This document shows positions 12,405 to 22,140 of a stretch of 64,000 bases of DNA, piece by piece (position 1 is the first letter of the stretch; each line of letters starts with the position of its first letter). Location of the stretch: NCBI RefSeq assembly GCF_030867145.1, contig NC_134415.1, forward strand, positions 6,302,417 through 6,366,416, given 5' to 3'. The position numbers and the translations under genes were made by a program. A model generated the notes under the pieces. It saw only the letters and a program-made list of their open reading frames with translations. It searched no databases and was not told the DNA's origin. Source of the DNA: Opisthocomus hoazin (taxonomy: Eukaryota > Chordata > Aves > Opisthocomiformes > Opisthocomidae).

Positions 12405-13860
12405 AATGAGGAGAGTGTCGCAACTCGTAAGGAAAGAGGTCTTAGGGAGAGCTTTTTAGTTATGGTTTGTGGGGTTTTGACCCTTTTCAAAGGTTTTTAG
12501 GTAGAGACATTTTTAGTTTTATCCATGAAAAGATTGTTTGCAGTGGTAATTTGTAACCAAAAATACTTCTTATGATGTGCAAGAGAACAAATGTTTGACT
12601 TTGTCCTCCTGGTATGGAAATTCCTGTATCGCTCCATTGTATCTTCTTTCAGAACGACCAAAATTTCCACTGCGCTCTACACAGCGACTGTCAGTTGTGA
12701 GTCACCTCAGACTGGCGGGGTTGCTGTGAGCAGTTTTCAGCAAGCACAGCAGTGGGGGAAAAACAGAAGCGGTTAGGTACTGTTATTTAGCATTATCCGT
12801 AGGTTTCTGGTGACTCCTGTTTTTTGAGTATTTGGGTTCTATACTCACGCCATACCTGAAACAATGCACCTATGTATGTGTAAGTTCGTCCCCTGACTTG
12901 GAACTGGGGTGGTCTCAAGGGTGCCATGTAATTTACGTTTTTTCTGATTAATGCTTTTGAGCATGAAACTGAAGCTAAGTCAACTTTTCACCAATTGGTA
13001 TTGAAGTTAATTACACCAGATGTGCACTTACTATTTTGGGGCTCTGTTTAAGTTGAGCTCTGTTCAAGTTAACACTGGTGCTTCACAGTTTTGTCATGAG
13101 CTAGACAATCCGTGAAAAAAAAATTGTGAAATGTATTGGTTTACATTTTCTGTAACACAGTTTAATGCAGAATCTGACATGTTTCTGTTTGTAGACAAAA
13201 GCAGAAGACCTACCAAGTATGTTTAACATAAACAATCTGGCGTTAGGATAAGCAGTTTTTGGCCAAAACAAACGTGGTGTGGTGTTGGAAGTCTGTTCTC
13301 CATTGTTTGTGCTGCCCTGAGGACCTCCAGCGGGGTTGAACTGGTACAAGTGAAAAAGGGCTAGCCAAGCTTTAAATATCTGTTAGCAGGAACTATATCA
13401 TGTGCATGTTCCTATGGAAAGGAAATTGCAGACAGAAATAAGGCAGACATTCCGACTTCCACATTTATCTTTGAGGTGGGTATGTCACCATTGGCAAAAA
13501 ATCAGGGCTTTCTGCTGGTGTCTGAAGTTATGAGAGTCTGATAATGTACATTATGCTAAAGGAAAACAGATAAAACAACATGATCTTTAGACTCCAGGAA
13601 ACAGGCCTCCCAACTGCAATTGAAAATACTGCATGTTTTTTATTTCCACTTCCATATGCTGTGATACTGCCAATATTTTTCCCATGAGCATGTCCTGAGT
13701 AGCTGGGATTATCTGATATATGGATAGGAATGGGTACATACATTTCTGTCACATTTTTCCATTGTTTCCACATAAAGCAGTATGTGGTGGGTTGAAAAAG
13801 GAGTGGCTTTTTTCCTATTGTTTAATACTATTTTTTACAATAAATTCTGAAAAGCAGTCA
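12405..13860 (+). other. TSNAX: TSNAX 3' UTR (probable)
   Basis: Non-coding sequence after the TAA, with no repeats recognised. The end is placed about 15-20 bases after the first AATAAA hexamer downstream of the stop. A longer isoform could use ATTAAA at 14071-14076. The exact cleavage site is not visible. Confidence 0.6.
13839..13844 (+). terminator. Candidate TSNAX poly(A) signal AATAAA
   Basis: This is the first canonical AATAAA after the TSNAX stop codon, about 1.4 kb downstream, within a T-rich context. A G/T-rich stretch (GTACGTTGGTCC) follows within 40 bases, as expected for a cleavage region. A weaker ATTAAA lies at 14071. Confidence 0.55.
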
Positions 13861-16800
13861 CTGCCTGTACGTTGGTCCTTTTGCCTGTCGGTCCCAGCGG
13901 TAGATAACGGTGTGAGTTTCCCACTGTGCAGGACCTGACTTGGAAATTTCACTCCATTCCTGTATTCAGACTTGGAGGGCCACTTTCTAATCCTGAACCT
14001 CTTTTCTCTCTGATATATTCTGTGAAGTCTAAAAACCAGTTAGGATGGAAACTTCATGTGATCCTCTTGAATTAAAGAAACGCAAAGGAGTCAGATGACA
14101 AAACAAGTTTATCGCTGGAGTAAATCTGCAACAGTACCCACATTTTTACACCTCTCCTGTTTTCTTTCTCTGCTTTTTGTTCTGATGGGAGGAGGGGAAA
14201 AAAAGGAGAAGGATACTTATTAATAAGGACTGGGCTTGGTTTCTCCCCCGCAATGTATACATCTAATATTTCACTTGAAGCAGGTAAGAGTATACCTCTG
14301 TGTCTTGGCACAGCTAAATTTACTGCAAGTAATTGCACGTTGAGTGTACGTGTGTGAAGCGAAGGGGATAGTTACTAGAGGTGGTGTGTGATATTACCCA
14401 GGGGTCTGTCTCTTGTCTGTCCTAGCAGCTGTCAGGTGGAGTTGAAAATTTTTCATGGCACCATTTGAAGAGGGGTGAGATGAACTCCAGCACGTGGCAG
14501 TGCTTGGCTCGGTGATGCTCTGCCTCTGGCCACGGAAGGAGCGCGCAGCGGCCACCGCTTTGGTCAAACAGCTGCTGCCTTTGTGCAGTCATTCGTTATT
14601 TTAAAATTACAGACGTGTACTTTTTTCTAGCAGTGTTTAGAGGTTCTTTCAAAAACATACATAGTGGGTCCAATGATTTTCAGATTTAAATTTTTTGTGA
14701 GGCTAGAGAAAACTTTTCAATGGGAGACGTGATTTCTAAACCTTCAGGCTGCCTGCCCGTAATCAAAAGCTGTGAATAATTGCTAATAGGGAGCAAAGCG
14801 TATAGGTGGTGTATTAAAACACCAGCACAGATGGGAAATAGCTAATGGCCTGCAAACCTCCTGCTCAAGGAAATATTTTCCCCAAAAAACAATTACACTG
14901 TAGCTATTTGAAAAGTGACAGACATTTATCAGCAAAACAAGCTGCTAAACAAGCAATGGCAATTTTCCCATTTCTTATCCCGGTACTCTGTGGAGCTATT
15001 GATATGCTTGGTCTGCGGCCAGCACAGGGCTACGTCATAGCAGATGTTTCACGAGGGCAGCTCTGCGTGCTAAAAATCATCTGCCTTTCTAGAATCGCCT
15101 TTCTCAGAAATGATTTTTCTTTATGGCTTCATTTTTGTCCTGACTATTAATTTGCTGTGAGGAAAAAGAAACCCAACCGCACTTAGCTTTCCAGCACTGC
15201 CAGAGAAGTTATGCAAGAGAAACTTCCTGTTGACAGGACACGTACGTCTGTCTGCTGAGAGCCCTGCTTACTTGGATTTTCAAGTGAGTTTACTGAAAAT
15301 CAAAAGCAAAAGAAAATTAAACCAGGACCTTTTATCATATTTAGCATATTAGGTGCCTTATGGAATTCTGTGGACCGGACTCTGGCACTGCCCTCAAAGA
15401 GTTTGCAGTTTAAGAGCAGGCAAAAGAGTAGCCAAGACAAACAAAAGGAAGATGGTAGAAAGCAGGGGGGGAGATGCAGAGACAAGGGGAGGACGGGATT
15501 TTTACCAGAAGACTGTGTGCAGTGGTAGACTGGGATACCACTTCCCAGTTCGGAAAAGAAACCTGTCAAAACTTTGGAAGGTCTGGAGCGTGACAGTAAA
15601 GGGTTAGCTGGGAAGGGCAAAGGCAGCGGAGAGGCAAAATGGAAGGAAACGAGGTAGAGACAAAGGGGGGAAGAGTGGCGAGGAGTGGGACGGCATGGAG
15701 GAAGAGCAGGCTGGGCTGCAGGACGGCGGGTGCACGCGTGAGCGGGGTGGGACGCGGGACAGGAAGACGGCCCTGCAAGGCGCTGGAATCAGCACTTCGC
15801 AGCCGGGTGAGTCGGCTGCAAGAGACTTGGAGTTGGCTCTAGCGACCACATTTAAGGTGGCCACAAGGTCCCTGAAGCCTGCGTCTGTCTATCCTTGGGT
15901 CGTAAATAAGGGGAACTTGATTTTCGGCGCAGCTGAGAACCTGCAGGTCCTGGCCTGAGCAGGGTTTGCAGGCTGCCAGCCGCGCCGTCGCCGGTTCCCA
16001 CACCACCTGACTTCCCATGCATGTTCCTGGTGGCCACAAACCCCGAGGCGTGAACCACCACCATTTGCAACGGTTAGAGACACGGTTAGAGACAGTTTTT
16101 AACGTAAAGGAATGCTTACGGTGAGCACTGTTTTCCCCTTGTGTGCTGTTTACATGTCCGTTTTGCTGTCATTGCTGCTTCAACCCCCTCTCTGTTTCTT
16201 CCCTTGCTTTGCTTCTCCTTTCTTAGGCTATACCATTCTTCTGCGCCGTTGCCCATGTCCATCCCATGGTTGAGTCCTTTCCATGTTTAGCTGGCATCCC
16301 GGGGCAAAACATCTCCGTGCAGGGAGAGGAATCACTTGGTTTCTTAGGCAGGTTTGCCTACGTGCAGCTCCACGTTCAGAAGCAGTGCTCTGGCTGCGAG
16401 GGGAGAGGTCTGGTGCTCCTGCACTCCAAAGGCCTGCTGCCTGCGTGCTGCGGCAGGGTGGATGGCTGGGCAGATCTCCTGTTGCTTTTGCAGGTGAGCA
16501 AACCTTCCTTATTCTGAGGTTTGCAATCATCACCAGCCAAGGTGAGTTGCCTACAAGCACGAAAGAAGTTTCTTCTCCAGGTCTGAGGAAGGTTGTCTTT
16601 GAGCAGAATTATTTTCCACCAACTCTACCTCTTTACCTGACCCATTATCCCTTTGAAAGGCCAATGCAGCAGAACAGACTCGCCTATGACTTCTTCTGGA
16701 GCCGGTCGGTGCCTCCCTGAACACTGCCCAGAAGCGACGCGATGGCTCCTGTCTCAGCTCCTCCCACAGGCCGGGCAGGCTGGCTCTGGTGTCCCTCTGG

Positions 16801-17474
16801 CCACCCGTGGGCCCAACTCTGAGCTTCTGCTATTGGATTTTGCTGACCAGTGACATGTGGGTTCATCCTCTTTTTTTTTTTTCCCTGGTGGTGGTGTTTT
16901 CAGGCCATGCAGATGTTTGCTCCTCCCAAAGAAAGAGGCTGTTGTGTAGGCTCTGCTCCTTCACTGCTTCAAAAGATCAGATGACTTCTTGGGTTTCGCA
17001 GCTACTGGTGCAGTGCACGTTTCATGGGACATCATCCATCTTCAGGCACTTCTCCCACCGCTCTGTGCTTTCCTGCAGGCTTGCAGGTCCCTTTCAGCCC
17101 AGAAGGGTTTCCTTTAACCCTTCCTCAAGGCCCTCTGCTCTGATGGCACCAGCGAGAACAGCTGACAGAATTGACTGTGAATCAGTGGAGCTGGAAACTG
17201 CCCAGGTTTTGTTAAAGTGAGCTTTTGCGCGCTTGGGGACAGGAACCAGACAGGTGAAGGACGCGCTTGAATAGACGGTCCTGGGCATTTCAATGCCATA
17301 GGGACACCACTCAGTGCTGGCAGCCTCATTTTAGGAGGGAGAGGGGTTGCTTCTCTCCTTGCAGCAAGGACTGTTGGTAGGTACATTCTGCTTTGAGTAC
17401 CTCACGCCCGAAGGGGAAGGTGATGGGTGAGGGGAAACGAGCAAGACAAAGCGGTGCAGTGTCATGCAGTGAAG
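13861..17474. other. Intergenic, 5' part; no gene seen
   Basis: About 3.6 kb between the TSNAX 3' end and the minisatellite. A purine-rich G/A tract with a strong strand bias runs from about 15425 to 15720. GC content rises from about 15.6 kb onward. Several open frames of 80-145 codons on both strands (for example 16283-16720 and 16789-17220) have no recognisable domain, overlap each other in different frames and look like chance in GC-rich DNA. Confidence 0.55.
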
Positions 17475-17912
17475 CGCTTGGGGAGCCCGGGGCTAGGCTT
17501 GGCTCCTCCGGGAGCCCCAGAGTTAGGCTTGGGGGTTGAGCCTGGGCTTAGGCTCAGCTCCTCCAGCAGCGTGTGGTTAGGCCCAGCTCCTCTGAGATCC
17601 CGGGGTTAGGCCTGGCTTCTCCAGGAGCCTGGTGTTAGGCCCGGGGTTAGGGCCGGCTCCTCCAGCAGCCCAGGCCTAGGTTCACTCCTCTGGGAGACCT
17701 GGGGATACTCTCAGCTCCTCTGGGAGCCTGGGGCTGAGCCAGGGGTTAGGCCCAGCTCCTCTGGTCTGGGATCCAAGGTTTAGGCCTGGTTCCTCCGGGA
17801 ACTAGGGGTCAGGCCCGGCTCCTCCGGCAGCTTGGGGGTTAGGCCCGGTTTTAGGCCCAGCTCCTCCGGCAGCCCGGGGTTAGGCCCAGCTCCTCCGGTC
17901 CGGGATCCCGGG
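17475..17912. repeat. GC-rich imperfect minisatellite
   Basis: Roughly a dozen diverged tandem units of about 25-45 bases are built around GGGGTTAGGCCCAGCTCCTC and GGGAGCCYGGG. Variants such as GTTAGGCCTGGCTTCTCC, GTTAGGCCCGGTT and TTAGGTTCACTCCTC alternate. The unit contains a GGGTTAGG word that resembles a telomeric repeat but is not tandem TTAGGG. Later units (17800-17900) are more alike than early ones. The array abuts the CpG island. Confidence 0.85.
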
Positions 17913-18215
17913 GCCAGTCCCTCCGCCGGGCCCCGCCGCCGGGCCCTGCCACCGCTCCGAGCCCTCCTCCGCGGGGGCTGCAGCGCGCAGGCGCGGCGCG
18001 CGCGCTCCCTTCACCGCCGGCCGCGCGCGGAGAAGGTGGGCGGGGGGGGCGGGGCGCGCCGGCTCGCGGCGCAGGGCGCCTCCCGCTGGCCGCCCCCGGC
18101 GCTCCGCCCGGCTGCCGCGGGCCGGCCGTTGGCGCGCGGTAGGGGGCGGGGCCGGCCGTCGCCTCAGGGCAGCGCGGCCGCGGTGAGCGGGAGGGTTCGC
18201 TTGAGAGGAACGTGG
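17900..18215. promoter_or_regulatory. Orphan CpG island, probable promoter
   Basis: This is about 300 bases of very GC- and CpG-dense DNA. It includes a near-perfect NRF1-type site (CGCGCAGGCGC at 17984-17994) and Sp1-type GC boxes (around 18036-18055 and 18141-18153), with no TATA box. A splice-donor-like GCGGTGAGCGG follows, with the GT at 18183. That combination is typical of a vertebrate housekeeping-style promoter with a short first exon, most simply read on the + strand. No known protein starts here. It lies between TSNAX (5') and DISC1 (3'), so it may drive a lncRNA or an alternative upstream transcript. A long open frame across it (17832-18425) runs into a CR1 and is best seen as a by-product of high GC. 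Confidence 0.6.
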
Positions 18216-18222
18216 AGGGCGC

Positions 18223-18430
18223 CGGGTTGGGAGGGACCTTCAGAGGCCACCCAGCCCAACCCCTGCGGTGAGCAGGGACATCTTCACCTGGGTCAGGCTG
18301 CTCAGAGCCCCGTCCAGCCTGGCCTGGAATGTTTCCAGGGATGGGGCATGGACCGCCTCTCTGGGCAGCCTGGGCCAGGGTTTCACCACCCTCACGGTAA
18401 AACTTCCTCCTTATCTCCAGTCTAAACCTC
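18223..18430 (-). mobile_element. CR1 LINE 3' fragment abutting CpG island
   Basis: Reverse-complement CR1 3' UTR and ORF2 C-terminal sequence of the same subfamily as the copy at 9.0 kb (GGGACCTTCAGAGGCCA, then CTGGGTCAGGCTGCTCAGAG). The terminal ATTCTRTG tail is missing on the CpG-island side, so the island edge and the repeat edge are fused. Confidence 0.9.
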
Positions 18431-18500
18431 CTTGCAGGGCCCGTGCTCCACAGGAACTGGTCGGGAACAGCAGGGCAGCTACAAGCTTTCCATTTATTTT

Positions 18501-18582
18501 ATAGAATCACAGAATCGCAGAATCACTAAGGTTGGAAAAGACCTCAAAGATCATCAAGTCCAACTGTCACCCCAACAAACAG
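18501..18582 (-). mobile_element. CR1 LINE, short 3' tail fragment
   Basis: The tail in reverse complement (ATAGAATCACAGAATC) is followed by AAGGTTGGAAAAGACCTC and AAGTCCAACTGTCA, a CR1 3' UTR of a third subfamily (as in the fragments at 20.6 and 39.9 kb). Its truncated 5' end faces the next CR1, giving a head-to-head pair. Confidence 0.85.
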
Positions 18583-18589
18583 ATACACG

Positions 18590-19023
18590 GGGGGACTGGA
18601 GCATCTCTCCTACGAGGAGAGGCTGAGGGAGCTGGGCTTGTTCAGCCTGGAGAAGAGAAGGCTGAGAGGGGACCCAATATATACTTACAAATATCTGCAG
18701 GGTGGGTGTCAGGAGGATGGGGCCAAGCTCTTTTCAGTGGTGCCCAGTGACAGGACAAGGGGCAATGGGCACAAACTGAAGCAGAGGAAGTTCCAGCTGA
18801 ACATGAGGAAGAACTTCTTCCCTCTGAGGGTGATGGAGCCCTGGCCCAGGCTGCCCAGGGAGGCTGTGGAGTCTCCTTCTCTGGAGATATTCAAGACCCA
18901 CCTGGACAAGGTCCTGTGCAGCCTGCTGTAGGTGACCCTGCTTCGGCAGGGGGTTGGACTGGGTGACCCACAGAGGTCCCTTCCAACCCCGAACATTCTG
19001 TGATTCTGTGATTCTGTGATTCT
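18590..19023 (+). mobile_element. CR1 LINE, 5'-truncated
   Basis: It begins in the middle of the [16 protein letters not shown] segment and runs through the ORF2 C-terminus (VLCSLL, stop near 18931) and 3' UTR. The end is four ATTCTGTG-type units. The frame is open from 18638 to the stop. There is no reverse-transcriptase part. Confidence 0.95.
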
Positions 19024-19600
19024 CTGGGCCTGCCTTCTCACTAAAAGGATGCGTATTCCTTAATTATTAGAGAACCTGTATTTGTTCTGCCACCTTGTGT
19101 CCAGCTCTAGAAATACGCAAAACAAGCTTTTTGAGGTTTCTGAGTTAAAAGCGATTTGTCGTTTTCTCTTTCAGTTCGTATAAACACAATTAGCGGTGCG
19201 GTGTAAGCTTCATTTGTAGACCGAGGTAGGCCTCTGGTAGTTGTAAATTATGCTCAGCACCTTCTACTGTTTGGGAACTTTGGGGAATAGCAAGGAATAG
19301 CGTTGAGTTTATTTCACAGCTCATCATATGTGTGTATGGTGTTTTGAGGAGAAATAGATAAAAAGCCATGAGAAACTTCGACTAGATGTGTTCTTACAGA
19401 CTAGGGAATTGTACGAATACTCTTACTGGGCTAATACATTTAAGGAGTACTAATGCTAGTAAGGATTTGTAGACTTGAGTCCTAGATTCCTTAATTTATA
19501 TTACAATCAAGCTATCCATACAAGAAGATGAAAGGCTTTTTTTAGCTGTTGAACTTCTGGTGTAAAATCAAATGCTTCTGGGTGTGTGAATGTACCTGTG
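19024..19600. other. Intergenic, unique, no gene seen
   Basis: About 580 bases of ordinary AT-rich DNA between two CR1 copies. No coding or repeat signal is recognised. Confidence 0.6.
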
Positions 19601-20156
19601 TGAGGTTCTCCTCCCCCTCTGCCCTGCTGTGGTGAGGCCCCATCTGGAGTACTGTGTCCAGTTCTGGGCTCCCCAGTTCAAGAGATGAGGAGCTACTGGA
19701 GAGAGTCCAGCGGAGGGCTACGAGGATGGTGAGGCGACTGGAGCATCTCTCCTACGAGGAGAGGCTGAGGGAGCTGGGCTTGTTCAGCCTGGAGAAGAGA
19801 AGGCTGAGAGGGGACCTTATAAATACCTACAAATATCTTAAGGGTGGGTGTCAGGAGGGTGGGGCCAGACTCTTTTCAGTGGTGCCCAGCGACAGGACAA
19901 GGGGCAACGGGCACAAACTGAAGCAGAGGAAGTTCCAGCTGAACATGAGGAAGAACTTCTTCCCTCTGAGGGTGACGGAGCCCTGGCCCAGGCTTCCCAG
20001 GGAGGTTGTGGAGTCTCCTTCTCTGGAGATATTCAAGACCCGCCTGGACAAGGTCCTGTGCAGCCTGCTGTAGATGACCCTGCTTTGGCAGGGGGGTTGG
20101 ACTGGGTGATCCCCAGAGGTCCCTTCCAACCCCAAACGTTCTGTGATTCTGTGGTT
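19601..20156 (+). mobile_element. CR1 LINE, 5'-truncated
   Basis: It starts at the GAGGTTCTCCTCCCCCTCT segment (the [12 protein letters not shown] region). A short internal deletion falls near 19680, where AAGAAAGATGAGG is reduced to AAGAGATGAGG. It then follows the ORF2 C-terminus to VLCSLL with the stop at about 20071, and the 3' UTR ends with ATTCTGTG units. Confidence 0.95.
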
Positions 20157-20589
20157 CCCTGCTGTGACTGTGGTTGCCACAGAAAACCCTCAGGTAGTAA
20201 GGCCAAGTGGCTTCTGACCCACGAGACTTTGTGTCTGTGGCAGAAAAGCGGCAGCCCTGCTGCGCTCTGTGCACAGAATGGGGCTGGGGTTGGTGCTTGG
20301 GCCTTGGGACATTGCCCGGTTGATGCTAAAGGTGAGTGGGGCCCTCTCCTCATCCTGTGCACCAGAGCCGAGGGGTGATGGAACACCGCAACGGGCTTTT
20401 GAAGGGGATAACACAGCCTGAGCTGCAGCCTGGATTGCCCCAGCGGGAAGGCTCCGCTAGCATTCGCTTATAAAATTGCATCAATAGACTCAGAAATGGC
20501 GGCACTGTCACCCTGGAGACTCGTTTATTCTTCCAGAGGTCATTCAAGGGTTGTTTAAGGGCTTTTTTCCTGCAGGACCCATTCATTAC
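20157..20589. other. Intergenic, no gene seen
   Basis: About 430 bases with no recognisable gene or repeat. A minus-strand open frame here (20350-20796) runs into a CR1 fragment and is not called. Confidence 0.55.
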
Positions 20590-20668
20590 GATGGTGGTGT
20601 TGGGGTGACAGTTGGACTTGATGATCTTAGAGGTCTTTTCCAGCCTAAATGACTGTGATTCTATGATT
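20590..20668 (+). mobile_element. CR1 LINE, 3' UTR fragment
   Basis: Only the last roughly 80 bases of a CR1: GTTGGACTTGATGATCTTAG, then GGTCTTTTCCAGCC and a terminal TGATTCTATGATT. It is the same tail type as the element ending at 40.0 kb. Confidence 0.85.
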
Positions 20669-22003
20669 ATTGAGTACCTTCCCCAGGATACCCGCCCTGC
20701 GGCTGAAAGCCACTGAAGAGCACACAAATCTCCTGGTCTTACACCCACAGCTCCTGCTTGTCCTACACCCATCTCCGGGGTGGTGGACTGGCACACTGGA
20801 AACTACTGGGCAAGGCTGGTGGGTCTGGGCACGCGGCTGCAGACATCTGTTGCTACCCAGGGCCTCTGCAATACCAAATCGACCCTGTTTTACGTTAAAT
20901 TGTCACGGTCACACCTGAGCATCTTTGGCTTCGCTGGGGGTGGCCCCATTCGTCTAAACTGCTTTCTGGATTTGAGCCACCGGTGGAAGGAGATGCTGGT
21001 TTGTTTTAGAGCAGTTCCTTTGCCTGGGGAAGATCCCAGGTTTTGGAGGGATGTTTTTTCAGCCACAGCTTAACAAAGACTGAGATTTCATATGAACCTC
21101 TGAGTGTATAGGACCCAACTTCCACTGCGTAGACCCAACCGGCACTGTGTATAAAGGAAGGGGAGAGTTGGGTCCTCTCAGTCTCTTGGATAAACCCAGG
21201 GGAAGTTCCAGGTGATGTGTTCGGTAAAACCACTTTGAAATCCCCAGCTCTGGTGGGGCAGTTAGTGCCATCCCCCACCTGCCAAAACTCAGCAGCCGCA
21301 TCCCGCAGCTCAGCCTCAGGTCAAAGCTCTCCCCGAAGCCATCAGGAGCTCTGAGCTGAGCTCCGTGCTCCCCTGGGCAGGAGATAAAAACGGAGAGGGG
21401 CAGCTACGTAGGGATCTCTGTACCTCGGCAGCCTTTCCCTGGCCCGTCTGTGGCCCTGCTTCTCTTCTGGTTCTGGTCTCCTTTGCGTTGGGGAATGGCA
21501 TTCTGCCGTAGGGTGTTACCATGAGGGTTTGCTGGTGCAGCACCTGAAAACTGAGTAACTGGTACATGGGTATATACTTGTATTTCTGCCTTATTTCCCG
21601 CGCACACTGTGCACACACAGGGAGCATACCCGTGAAGATGTGGAGGAGGTGAGCTGAGAGAGTTTGCTGACGATGAGATATCCACGTAGTGAAGACAACT
21701 TCTGACTGAAAAAATGCAGAGGAGCATTACAAGACTGCAGAGTGACAGGACGGGGAAACAGACTGAGCGTAGGTGGATGTGGAGGGATACACATAGGCAA
21801 AAACAATCTCTGTGTCCCCTCTTCAAGAGCAGAATGTTGGGGTTTCTTCCATGAAAATATCAACTCTTGTCAGCAAGCAAAAAAAGCCAGTTAAATGTTT
21901 AGAAGTGTTAGGAAAGGACTAGAAGAAAAAGATGAGGTTATGCTGTACAAATGTCACTATGTGGGTCCCTGGGTTACCTGCTTTTCAGTCTGAGTCTCAT
22001 CCC
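20669..22003. other. Intergenic, no gene seen
   Basis: About 1.3 kb of moderately GC-rich DNA. Overlapping open frames of 80-140 codons occur on both strands without recognisable domains. Confidence 0.5.
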
Positions 22004-22140
22004 TCATCTCAAAAAGGATATAGCAGAACTGGAAAAGGTCCAGAGAAGGGCAGAAAGGATGGCCAAAGGTGGGGAAGGGTTTCTGTCTGAAAGGAAACTG
22101 TGGAAGTCCAGTGGGCTGGAATCCTTCAGCCTGGACAAAA
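22004..22140 (+). mobile_element. Degraded old CR1 LINE fragment
   Basis: The translation reads HLKKDIAELEKVQRRAERMA followed by a decayed GLESFSLDK, which fits the FKKDIEELEKVQRRA...[10 protein letters not shown] region of CR1 ORF2 with many changes and gaps. It marks an old insertion. Its outer limits are uncertain. Confidence 0.65.

Noticed and set aside
13786..13830. GTGGTGGGTTGA word resembling an LTR edge
   Set aside because: Only about a dozen bases match, with no continuation into LTR sequence.
17832..18425. A 197-codon open frame over the orphan CpG island
   Set aside because: It starts in the minisatellite, has low-complexity Arg/Pro/Gly/Ala composition and ends inside an antisense CR1. 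Stops are rare by composition, so the frame is not evidence for a protein.
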